Assembly: GCA_030247885.1 (NCBI GenBank)
Contig: JAPDRO010000006.1
Location: 1,054,001-1,118,000 of the forward strand
Source: Taxawa tesnikishii (nom. ined.)
Lineage: Eukaryota > Ascomycota > Dothideomycetes > Dothideales
DNA: 64,000 bases
Reading direction: 5' to 3'
A model generated the notes under the pieces. The model ran no database searches. It saw only the letters and a program-made list of their open reading frames with translations, and was not told where the DNA came from. This document shows positions 1 through 12,257 of this stretch, piece after piece (within the stretch, counting starts at the first letter, position 1; every line of letters starts with the position of its first letter). Made by a program: the position numbers and the translations under genes.

Positions 1-246
1 ATGGAAACTGCTTCTGTGACTGCTGCCGGCTGACGCGGGATTGGTGGACCTCTGTGCCAGATGAGTACAAGGAAACACTTCTGCAGCCGCGGGCGTTTTC
101 ACTGCAGGGCGACGACCGGATATTGGATATGCGATTCCGGATTCATCTACGACTCAAAGGCGCATCTTTGGAAGACGAGACAGGGAATGGTTGATCTAGT
201 CCCTTCATGATCTCGTCGTCTCTCCTTCATTGTACAGGAACATGGT

Positions 247-1106
247 TCATGCCACGTCTCCACCAGTCATGAACGCAATGCTAGCTCGGACGGTCTCCAT
301 GACGATGTCCAATTCCTCCGCATCCCGTGGCGCGTACAGGAGAACGTAGTTGACGGGCAGCGTGAACCCAGCCAGGTACTTCATGGCCCCGACGCCATCC
401 AATTCGTGTCGCTGACCCCAGCCCGACTCGATGATTTTCTCGCCTGCAGACGATTAGCGCAGGAAAAACAAACACACCTGCACCCAGAATAGGAGCAAAT
501 GCAAGACTTACAGTCCGACGGCGCTAGCACGACATGGACCGAATGATCACCCGTGCCATGTATATGGCTGACCTCACCCAACATCTCCTTCGCTACCTCA
601 TGCATCTCCCGCCCGCTTTTCACAAACAGTGCCTGCGTGTGCCGCTCATGCACGCTCATACGCATCTCGACAAGCTGCTCATTCCGCCGTGCGAGCGCCT
701 CAAATCTCCTCTCCAGCTCCGCGCTCACGTCCCGCTTCGGAAGCTGGTCCATCTGTCTCTGCGGGACCGGATGCGGACCCAGTCTCGGTCTCGGACCCCG
801 TTCTCGCGGCGGAAAGGAGGCTGGAAGAAATCTCCGTTCGTCTGCGCTTGAAGCGTAGACTGTGGTGGATAACGTGTCGCGGGAGAAGCTGCGTAGGATG
901 ACGGCAGATACGAACCAGCCCAAGATGTTGTAGGGCAGTCCGCCCGGGCCGTAGGATAGATATGTGCGGTAGTCTTTGCGGCAACGAGGGAAGACCAGGG
1001 CTAGTACGGCCAGAATCGCTGTCGAGGAAGTGACCACTTTTGGATGTGAGCGAGCTATCGCCGTGGTCCATTGTCGATATCGCTCGATGAGACTCGAGAG
1101 TTCCAT
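247..1106 (-). CDS. Luciferase-domain (DUF5519-like) membrane protein
   Basis: Two exons, complement(512..1106) then complement(247..443), with a 68-nt GT-AG intron (GTAAGT donor); 263 aa. The N-terminus holds a hydrophobic stretch (about residues 20-40, containing VVTSSTAILAVLALVF) and a second one (about 55-70, LGWFVSAVIL). A charged linker follows, with an Arg/Glu-rich helix (ELERRFEALARRNEQLVEMR). The C-terminal part (from about residue 165) reads GEVSHIHGTGDHSVHVVLAP and, after the intron, GWGQRHELDG...LPVNYVLLYAPRDAEEL. This matches the fungal 'luciferase domain' family, whose biochemical role is unknown despite the name. The start is the first ATG of the frame. The splice is supported by the frame continuing into the conserved C-terminus. 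Confidence 0.8.
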
Positions 1107-1595
1107 TTTTCTAAAACCTAAGCGTCTTGAACGAAGTTTTTTCGTTCACTGTGCTTGCGGTCGTCTTGTGCGGAGATTGATATGATGTTTTTATAGCCGG
1201 TGCCCCTCACCTCACGTGTTGTAGGACGGTCGGAGCTTTGTTACGGCCGAAATCATGTCGGAGACCACTCTTTGTTTGCTTGGGCGCTTTTTGAAAGCTA
1301 CCGCTCTTCTCTTCGCAGAGAGTCGACATAGGACGTCTGCACACTCTTGCAGTACGCCAGCATAACTAGCGAGCAATCAAGCTATTGGAGCACCTCAAAG
1401 GAGAATTCATCAATTCGGACGCCATACGGCCGGAACAAGCGAAAGGTTCTTCGAACGAATTGATTCGAAATGAACTGAGATGGCGTTTCCATTTAATGCT
1501 TCCCTTTCCCCCTTCTTCCCATTCTCATTTGAGCATACACAGGCTTACGCCGGATACACAACGACTGCCAGTGCCCTCGTTTATGCGCCCAGCCT
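1107..1595. other. Intergenic, upstream of luciferase-domain gene
   Basis: About 490 bases without a supportable gene. It holds the promoter of the leftward luciferase-domain gene and the 3' flank of the leftward transporter gene. No repeat or RNA gene seen. Confidence 0.6.
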
Positions 1596-3378
1596 CTACT
1601 GGACCTCCACGTTCGGCGTCTTTTTCCTCTGCTCGCCCTCCCCGTCCCATTCGTCATGCAGCACCTTGGCGCTATCGAAACTATTCGTCTGTGTAATCTC
1701 CTCCAAGCTCTTGCCCTTTGTCTCCTTCAGCACGAACCACGAGAATGCCGCAATGACGAAATCAAACAAACCCCACAACAGAAACGTGCCCCAGCCCAGG
1801 TTGTTGATCATGTACGGCGTGGCGATGCTGTACACGAAGTTGAACAGCCACTGGGACGCCACTCCCGTCGCGATGCCGGGTTCGCGAATCCTCGTCGGGA
1901 AGATCTCGGACACGTATGGCCAGGGCAGAGGCCCCCAGGAAAAGTTGTACGCGATGACGAAGAGGTAGATGAGCGCTACGGTCGCGATGCCGGAGGATGA
2001 GACGTCGCCGTTTTTGTGCGCGGGGTGCGTCTTGACTACGGCGGCGGTGGTGACCTGGCACGCTCCCATGAAGAGAGCACCGCCGGTCAAGATGGCCTTG
2101 CGAGGAACGCGGTCTGCGACGAAGAGGACGAAAGTGCCGCATGCTGCGACCTTGATGGCGCCGAAGATGGCGGTGAGCAGAAGGTCGGAGTTGCCTTTGT
2201 TGCCGACGAGGAGCTTGAAGTACTGGGGGCCGTAGTACGCGAAAGCGGTGGCGCCGGTAGACTGTTGAGCGATGAAGACGGCGGCGGCGGTCAGAGTGCG
2301 AACGCGGTTCTGGACGCTGACCATTTCTGCAAGCGAGAAGCGTTAGGTGACGACGCAAAGGAGACTGATTTGAATGTGGGGTGATACCTGTCAGTTTGAA
2401 GCCTTCCCTCTCGCGAGATTCATATTCGACACCGGCTCGGATTTCTTCCATCTCGAGCTGGGTTTCGGCGCCATCGTCTGCGCGGACCCACTTCAAGCTT
2501 TCCCATGCCTCCTCGTGGCGGCCTTGCAATGTCAGCCAGCGGACTGACTCCTTGAGCGTGAGCATTCCTAGACCGAGAAGACCAGCAGGGAGGATCTGGA
2601 GTCCTATAGGGATCTGCCATTGGCGAGATTGGGTTTTTGGAATGTCTTGAGCGACACCATAGTCTATCCAGTATGAAGTGAAGATACCTGTGATTGGTTA
2701 GGTCTGCCAGTTGGGAGGTTCAAGTGAGTGGTACTGGGTACGTACCAAATGTATAGAACAGCTGGTAGAAACTGCCGATCTGTCCTCTGATCTGCTTTGG
2801 AGTCATCTCACTGCTAAACATGGGTACAATGACACTGCTGCCACCGAGGCCAAGACCAGCAATCACTCTTGCTACGTAGAAGGCGGCTCTGGAGTGAGTA
2901 TTGATGGTCTGGATCATGGCGCCGATGCCTACGGTGATAGGCAGGTTAGCGCAATCACTCATGCTGGACATGGAGACAGGGTTCATCTCACAGAAGATGA
3001 AGGAGCAGATTACGATTGCCCATCTTCGGCCAAGCTTATGCGTAACGGGCCAGATGGCAAAGCAGGCGATGAAAGCTCCCAGCTGTTGGAGACTGTTCGA
3101 CAGAGAAGATGTCTTCGTAGCTTGTTTGGCGGTATAACGAAAATCATTCTCGAAACTGAATAGAGTAAGGACACCACCTGGATCAAGCGTCAGTGAAGGG
3201 GTAATGTCAGCCAACGACATGCAAAGGAACAAACGAACCGACGATTCCAGAGTCATAGCCGAATAGAAAGCCTCTGTTCTAAGGTCAGCCGTATGCAAAC
3301 AGCAGGTGCAAAAATGCAGTACCCTAAACAGACAACAGCGCCCAGATAATAGGCGCGAAGCATTCCTAGGCGCGTCAT
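1596..3378 (-). CDS. MFS sugar transporter (hexose/quinate permease type)
   Basis: Six exons: complement 3323..3378, 3239..3273, 2992..3177, 2746..2928, 2388..2687, 1596..2326. All introns are 49-63 nt GT-AG and all phases match; 496 aa. Sugar-porter signatures are visible: GGFLFGYDSGIVGG in the first membrane segment, KLGRRWA (loop 2-3 signature), RVIAGLGLGG..VP.F.SE (segment 4-5), ADRVPRKAIL, and a terminal KETKGKSLEEI. Twelve membrane segments are expected, so it should sit in the plasma membrane and import sugars or related polyols/acids with protons. The exact substrate cannot be read; the segments also resemble fungal quinate permeases. It is divergent from the sulfatase gene across 1.3 kb. 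The very short exon of 35 bases (GFLFGYDSGIV) is easy to miss in automated models. Confidence 0.9.
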
Positions 3379-3974
3379 GGCTGATTGCTGGTCAGAAGCT
3401 TCGTGGTTCCTGGCCTGGGGAGGAGCGCGGCGTCTGGGCAGTCAACGTCAAGGTCCTGGTGGTCCATATAAAGGTGGGAGGCACACGGGGTCGAGTCATG
3501 CGCGTCCATCAGGGTAGTAGCAGGCGAACCAGGCTAGGAGTAGCGTCGAACAAGGCCAGAGGGAGCCATGCGAGCGGAGAACATGGCATGCGAAGACGGA
3601 ATGCAGGCGAACACGTGAGGAATCCAGGTGGGTTGCAGGCGTGACTAAGGGAAAGGGAGCTTCAGCACTCTCCGACACGGTTCGTTGCAAGGTGGATGGA
3701 CGATGGCGTCGGAGGAATAGGGAAAGCTTGGGGACGCCATCTTTGGCTGGCGATGATGTGCTCGACTGCTGCGTGAAGCACGCAATGTGATTGGCGTGCA
3801 ACGAGTCGCAAGCGCAAGCGCAAGCGCAAGCACAGAAGGGCTCTTGCCCGGAGAAGGAGTTTAGACGGGTGCGAGACATGTCGATCTTATCTCTTCACCT
3901 TCTGATACTCAAAGGCGGACTGGGACAGAAGCCATCGACTGTCATGTCATGTCTTTTGGTGCTGTCGTTGTCGT

Positions 3975-4014
3975 GGTTGTTGTTGTTGTTGTTGTTGTTG
4001 TTCTTCTTCTTCTC
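3975..4014. repeat. (GTT)n followed by (CTT)n microsatellite
   Basis: Trinucleotide tract of about 9 GTT units running into four CTT units, in the divergent promoter. Confidence 0.85.
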
Positions 4015-4110
4015 CAAGCTCTCCACCCAAACCGCCCTCCCGTCCTCCACCAAAGCTTGTCGTTTTTGGAGCTTGAGGAAGGCGTCCGATTCGTTGCTTG
4101 GATGGTCTAC

Positions 4111-4145
4111 CGACCACCGACCACCGACCACCGACCACCGACCAC
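4111..4145. repeat. 7-bp tandem repeat, 5 copies (cgaccac)
   Basis: Five perfect head-to-tail copies of CGACCAC, read directly from the sequence; 130 bp before a second 7-bp array. Confidence 0.9.
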
Positions 4146-4273
4146 CGGCCAGCGTCCACGTAACGCGCGCTCCCCGCACTTGAGATGCAAGCGCAATTCT
4201 TCTTCCATGTCACGTCTCCCCCGGCCACGCAGTACACTGACTCGGTACATGATCGTGGCACCACATCCTCCAA

Positions 4274-4308
4274 CTGTCGACTGTCGACTGTCGACCGTCG
4301 ACCGTCAA
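4274..4308. repeat. 7-bp tandem repeat, 5 copies (cTGTCGA)
   Basis: Five copies of C(T/C)GTCGA; the last copy ends CAA. Overlapping GTCGAC hexamers make the array rich in small palindromes. Confidence 0.88.
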
Positions 4309-4647
4309 GTGTCCCCTGCGTTGCGTCTCCAGACCAGGCAACTGGGGTCTCAAGCACGAACTCCTTGCAGAGGAGACAGGCAGGCCAGGCCAGGCCATAC
4401 AGTACACCAGCAGACGCTTGTCTCCTGATTGATGCACGAGGTCAGCAACACGACGCGTTTCAAGCGCGACGCTCGGTCTGACTTACCTCCTACCCGCGCT
4501 TGGACATACCGCGTGTCTGTACATGGACATTGCCCCACTACTTGATCCACCCTGCTTCGTGTACGCACGTTGCTTGCGTGCTTTCCCCATCGGTTCTCTC
4601 ATCCCTACCCTTCTACCCTTCTACTCTGTCGTTGCCGTCTTTGATGA

Positions 4648-6660
<2,013 letters not shown>

Positions 6661-6982
6661 AGGGGTGCGTTTCGATGAAATCAAGTGGACAAGTTCCGTC
6701 TGATTAGCTTCAATCTCTTCGTGTCCTAAACCAGCGACTACCCGATAAAGTGGTAAAGAGGCGGGACGCAATGATAAAGTATAGATGATTTCTCACTAAA
6801 GCGTATTTACCTTCACGTTGGGATACGTGATGCGGGAGACCTTGTTGCTCGCCGAGTAAGCGTTGAACCGTCAAAGACTTATCTCATGGAACTAGATTGA
6901 AAACACCACATCCAAACCCTGTTAGGCGAAAAACCTAACTGAGCCCGGCACTTTTAGTAACTGACACAACCATCCCTCTTTT
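6661..6982. other. Convergent intergenic gap
   Basis: About 320 bases between the 3' ends of the sulfatase and the Fig1-like gene. Nothing recognisable. Confidence 0.6.
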
Positions 6983-7809
6983 TCAAATCTGGTAGTTGTT
7001 CGCATTTCTGGCAATCTTCGTCTCCCTGTCCGCACTGGTGACATGAGTCACGGCCCACGCATAAAAGCAGTTCAGGATAGCGGCCACCCACTGAAGCGCA
7101 ATGAGGGTCGTGCCGCTACGAAAGAGAGCCTTTTCTGAAATGTACGTGTTGACGGCGGCGACTGCCTGGCCGGTAGACCAGGCGGAGGCGACCATGAGGA
7201 GCACCGATATGAAGGTTATGGTCCTGGTTGTAGTCCGGAAGACACGCGAGCCAGTACCACCCGTGACGATGACGACGGATACCAGAACGAGAGAGAGGAG
7301 CCAGAAGATACCAGCGGCGGTCATGAAGGCGGTAAAGACTCTGTTCTGCAGCCGGAGCAGCTGGCTGATTCCAGTTTTGTTGTTGTCGTCGTTGCCGTCG
7401 AGGTTGAAGAGCCGGATCACTTGAGACGTGGATTTACTGGATGTCGAATGGCAGATCGTACGAGGAGCGTTGGTGAAGCACATTCCTACACCGAATGAGT
7501 AGATTTCATGGGGGCACGACTGGGCCGCGCTTACCGTAATACCCAAGGCGGACTCTTGTTTTGTCATTCCACGCTTGATCCAGTATGTACATGCCGGACA
7601 TACCGTCGCTAGTGCAGCCGACTAACACAAGGACTGTATTTTTTTTAGAATAGTGCATTTGAGCGCAAGAGGATGAGATTCTTACTGGTGAAAAGGAAAA
7701 TCGGGATAGCCACGACCCAGACGGCGAGGCCAACGCCCATACCACGACCTGTTTCCGATCAGTCTCCTCGATGCAGACAAAAAGAAGGAAGACCCATACC
7801 GAAGGCCAT
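6983..7809 (-). CDS. Fig1-like claudin-superfamily membrane protein
   Basis: Four exons: complement 7800..7809, 7686..7748, 7535..7633, 6983..7485 (introns 51, 52, 49 nt); 224 aa. The first exon codes only for MAF plus one base. It has four hydrophobic segments: GLAVWVVAIPIFLFT near the start, FTAFMTAAGIFWLLSLVLVS, TITFISVLLMVASAW, and TTLIALQWVAAILNCFYAWA near the end. The extracellular loop carries GCTSDG and LGYYGMC followed by a second Cys (RTIC). This fits the G-aromatic-aromatic-G-x-C...C motif of fungal Fig1/Dni1 and claudins. Known members act in calcium influx and membrane fusion during mating and polarised growth; that role here is inferred from family. Confidence 0.82.
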
Positions 7810-8847
7810 ATCTGATATTGGTAATGAAGGTACCTCGAAGTACTTCAACGGAGACCGGTTATATATTCGAAGGCGGTACCGAAGGATGATGCTGGCGAGA
7901 ATAGTGCAAACAGAGCAGAGAGAAATCCCAAGTCCCACCGTCCACCCATCTCAGTTAAGTATTCTCTCCATCCGCACCATACAACAAGGCCGGCAGGCGC
8001 AGCAACACCGAACTGCACTATTCTCGCCCACCCATACAGCCCGTGCAGTGCTTTGTTCAGGGATCAAGTTGCCAGATTCACGCACCAATGGCAGAAGCGA
8101 CTGCCTACAGCCACTGTTGGGTCTGCGAAGTTGTTCGACGCCCATTGGCGTGTTGCCAACGAGACTGTGGCAGAGATCATACCATCCAGGAGAGCGGGAG
8201 GCTACAGAAAGTTTGCTGCGGGATAAAGTTAGGGGCCAACCGGGTAGCTGCAGATGAAGAGTCAGGCCGGGAGGCGCACAGCCACGTTTCGGACTTGGGT
8301 GAGGAAAATTGAAGGGAACCAGATGGATCTTGGTTTCACACGAGAATCATCTGCTCGTGTGTAGAATTTCCAAAGTATCAGCATACACGTAGACAACAGC
8401 TCACGTCCAGTGTGTTGCCGTGTGAGGTTGTATTTCCATCCACGGTGTCCAAAGATGCCGCCCGAGGCTTCGGACAAGGCGTCGAGTTCAGATCGACGAA
8501 GGAGTGGGCGTTGGGGCTTGCGGGCACAGCCTTGCCCCACTGTTTCAGAAGCAGTGGCATGCAAACCCAGAAAACCGTTTGTATTATTGACAGTTAGACA
8601 ACACACCGATCAAGTACTGAGAATAGCAGTTGCATCGGTGCTTCAACCAACGTCTTCCCTGATCCAGGTCGCACCTATTCTTGGCCGCTAATGGCGTCTC
8701 TGCCTCTGTGTGCACGACATCGTCCAAGGCCGACAATATGCTTGGAGTTGATTGATTGGGTTACCAGTTTCTGTAGACATCCAGTCAAGTCGATCGTGTT
8801 CGATTGTTTGTCCTCACATGAACCATACCGCATGAGCACAAGAACGC
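7810..8847. other. Intergenic, 1 kb
   Basis: Promoter of the Fig1-like gene and 3' flank of the SH3BGR-like gene. No coding signal with intron or codon support, no repeats seen. Confidence 0.55.
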
Positions 8848-10139
8848 TCAGCCTTCCTGATATCCAATTTCAGTCCTCGACGCTGACACCAGCCTCTTCC
8901 GCCTTCGCGCTCTCTCCCTCTTGCGGCTTCTTTCCCCTTCGGACTGCTTGCCCTCTACGCTCTCGCTCTTGCCAGGAACGGTGTCGTCGTCACTCTGCTC
9001 TTCTGTGTCCTCCGGAATCGCAGTCTCCCGCTCCACCTCCTTGATCTCATCCTTGCTAGCCTCGCTGACACTGCTCCCTCTGTGCTTTTGAGCTGCAAGC
9101 CCAGCATCCTTGTCAGGTGTCGCTGTGCTTTCGTCCACTCCCGCGGCCACAGTAGAATCCCCTTCCAAGATGGCCTCTGGCGAGACCGTCTTCGACGCTT
9201 CCGTGATCGAGCTTGGCGCAGGTTGATGCTCGCGCTTAGGAGGTACCTGAGCCTCGACCTGTTGTGCCTCTACCGCGGAGTTCGCGTCTGTGCCGTCGCC
9301 AGCCAGTGTCGTAGTATCCACCGCTGTGCGTATGCTCTGCTGCTTGTCGGCAGCAGAGGTGTTCATAGTCTCTGGCTTCGTAGCACGGTCCGCAGCTTCG
9401 AGGCCAGAGAGCGCAGGAATCTCCTTCTCTTTGCCCGGATCTTTGAGCGGTGCGCCGCCGGGCAGTGGGCGGAGTTTGGAGTCGTCCACGCCTGGAGTAG
9501 GACCTTTCCGTGCCGCGCCTGTACTGGCTGCTTCTGCAGCTACTTGCCGCATGGGTATGTTTGTGCTTGTGGATTGTGCTGTACTAGGCGCTGCAGTTCG
9601 TGTAGTTGTGGCTTGAGGTGCCGGTGTCGAGGTGCTCGATGGTGCGATCGGACCACTCAAAGATCCAATCTGGCCTGGTTTTGCAGCAGGGGCGGCGCCA
9701 GGTGCTGGCAATGGTCCAATGTTCTCTTTCAGCTCGCCGAACTCGTTCCACTCCTCTACCTCTTCCAGGTCCTAGAGATGCGTCAGCCGTCTACTCTCCA
9801 TTGCCCGCCCATCAATACTCCGGCTGATGTCGCAGTTGCGGTGGAGCATGCAGATTATGTGAACGCACATACACCTATCACGTATCCTTCCTTGACAAGC
9901 ACAGGTATCTTCCTTGGTTTGTCGGTAACTGTGCTCTTCCCGGCTCTTCTGCCGAATAACCTCCGTGCCTGTCCATCTGTTGCTGTATCAATCGCTTGGA
10001 AGGGTATCTTGTTGGCCTTCAAAATCGTCTCCATGCGCGATGTGGCCGTGATGATGTGGGACGAGCCAGCCGTGAGAGAGGTGAACAGGAACAGTCGTGG
10101 GTCATTATCCCACTCGCTAAGGTCCATAGCGGAAGCCAT
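8848..10139 (-). CDS. Thioredoxin-fold (SH3BGR-like) domain protein with disordered tail
   Basis: Two exons, complement(9873..10139) and complement(8848..9771), intron 101 nt with GTATGT donor, phase 0; 396 aa. Residues about 10-110 look like the SH3BGR/glutaredoxin-like fold common in fungi: RLFLFTSLTAGSS, TILKANKIPFQAIDTATD, RRLFGRRAG, KIPVLVKEGYVIGDLEEVEEW. No CxxC redox motif is present. The remaining 280 residues are Ala/Pro/Ser/Thr/Glu-rich and predicted disordered. They end in a basic patch (RSRKRERARRRKRL) that could be a nuclear localisation signal. Molecular function unknown. Confidence 0.78.
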
Positions 10140-10665
10140 TGTTACAACAATTGTTCAGATTGGTTCGAAGATAGTAGAGTATAACGCTGTACGTATCAAA
10201 AACTGGTTGTTGTTGTGTCGGTTTATGTGGGAACCTATGACGCGAGGGGTGCCATGATGAAACGAGGGGCATCACCGCCAATCGGAGGGACCTGGGCAGC
10301 AAGAAGCGCCGACGAACAGTATTAAGGTGAACTTTCTTGAGAGAACAAACTGTCTGACGATTAAAGGATGCACACTGGACGATTGGGCTGATGAAAGGCA
10401 ATAGAAAGACACACTGTTGGTATGCAAGCCAAGCCGTACCGGCTCCCTGCATCAGCTGGTCCGGCAGTCCTCACCGTGGAAGGTTGTTCGCTGGCGTTTA
10501 ATACATGCGTAAATTCGTATACTATCAACGTCGTTCACCAATTGAGATAACTAAGCAACCGTCAACACCTGACCCCTTCTACCCCCTTCCCTCTAGATTC
10601 GCGGCCGTTCAGGGTATACGATGCATGAACCTTTTCCCAAACGCCGTGCTCGATCTCACTCTTCC
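10140..10665. other. Intergenic, 0.5 kb
   Basis: Between the start of the SH3BGR-like gene and the 3' end of the bZIP gene, same strand. Nothing recognisable. Confidence 0.55.
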
Positions 10666-12257
10666 TCAGTAAGCCGCGATCTGTTGACGCTGGCCAAATG
10701 CGGAAGCCATGGGCACACTGTCCTTGGTCGCGAACAGATTGGTCAGCGCATCGTGTACCTCGAATTCCTCCACAACGGCACCGAAACTGGTTATCAAGTA
10801 AGCAACTATGACAGCGGCAAGAAAACTGGTCTGGTCGGACTCACCCATAGCACCTAGTCTTCGAAACAAGGTCGGTCTTGAGCATCTCAAACTCCTGTGC
10901 GGTAATCTCATGTATCCTCTCGCTCTTCAAAATTTGCATCCAAGCCATGACTGGAGTTATTTCGCCCTCGCGATCAAATGGAAGCCTCGCGCTGAGCTCC
11001 ATCAGCTTCAGCAGATCCGGAGTGGCCACATCCGGCATCTTGTGTGGATATTGCTCGCCCGGCTTGTTCATGATGTGCGACTGCGGCGGGCAGGTCATCA
11101 TCAATGCGTGACCGCTCAAGTGCTCGTACTCGGCATCGTCGGGGTTCTCCATGGGGTGGTGGAATGGTTGCCCTTCGGGATTGTGTGAGCGCACAACCAG
11201 ATATTGCATGTGTTCCATGCAGGGCTTCTCAAGACTACGAACCAGGACGTCAGCCCTCATCGAGACAAAGATGCAGACGAAACCGCAGAACGCTATTGAT
11301 TGGGTGGAGGTGAGGGATAGGGTTGCCTGTACACAGGCTGCCCTTGGGAATCGTACGTCAGCACAAAGTCAATGCCCACTTGATCGTAGTCGATCCTGTT
11401 GGCAGCAGGCAGTCGGCCCATGCTCTGCATTGGAATCGGTGCGCCGTACTGTTGCGCACCAGAGGATGTCTGCGAGTGCAATGGAGGTGGACTGAAACCA
11501 GTGCTGCCGGTGTCTTGACGAGAGAAGCCACTGACGCTGCCGGTAGAGCTGCCACCGAAGCTGGGAGGCATGGTAGGTACTCCAGTGGTGCTGGGCGTCA
11601 AGCCGTCGAAAGAGATGCCATGTGCGGCGAGAAGCTCTCGGAGTCGTCGATTCTCCTCGGCGTATGCGTCGCGTTCTCGGGAGGTGTTGCCGAAGACTTC
11701 CTTGAGGCGTAAAACTTCTTGCTCGAGGGCCTTAATGTACATTTCCTTCCGTTCGCGATGCGTCCTATGCGACCCGTGAGCAAACTCCACGGACGTCTGC
11801 TCGTGTATAAACAAACCTCTGCGCCTGCCGGTTCAACTCTTGCCTGCGCGTAAGTGCTGGTTTGCTGTCAGGCTTGGGCCCTCGACGCTTAGGGGCTGTC
11901 CATCTTCGGACACGTCAGTACAGTTGCACAGTAAGCACAGTCTTGTTAAACTCTGACCTTTAGTCTGCTTCTTCTCCATGGTCAAGTTTTTCAAGAAACC
12001 GAAACCAGACAAAGGGCTTTTGCCATCCTGCGATTCATTACTTCCTGCAGCACATTTGTCAGCGCGATTCGTGATTTGAGCAACTATATCCATTAAATGG
12101 TAAAAGGGATGAATATACACAACGGAGAGGACGTTTATACGAAAAACAGTAACTAGGAAGGAAGAGCTCAAGACGTACCATAACCGCCTCCGCTGCTGGG
12201 CGCCCTTGGCAAGGTAGGCGCCGACATATCGTGGGCCGAGTACACTTCAGGAGACAT
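10666..12257 (-). CDS. bZIP transcription factor
   Basis: Six exons: complement 12179..12257, 11958..12044, 11817..11895, 11357..11764, 10854..11234, 10666..10786. Introns are 52-134 nt and every phase closes; 384 aa. The basic region is KRRGPKPDSKPALTRRQELN followed by RQAQRTHRERKE, then a leucine zipper (YIKALEQEVLRLKEVF...ENRRLRELL). The basic region is assembled across two introns. The C-terminal half carries a conserved fungal block, IDFVLTLEKPCMEHMQYL and then GHALMMTCPP, and a helix ending near SARLPFD. It should bind DNA as a dimer in the nucleus; targets are unknown. The 122-nt intron in the middle reads through to a stop if retained and could be mistaken for the gene end. Confidence 0.88.

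Noticed and set aside
3900-4180. Open frames with poly-Val, poly-Asn or poly-Gln on both strands
   Set aside because: Created by the GTT/CTT microsatellite and the 7-bp arrays; no start, splice or family support.
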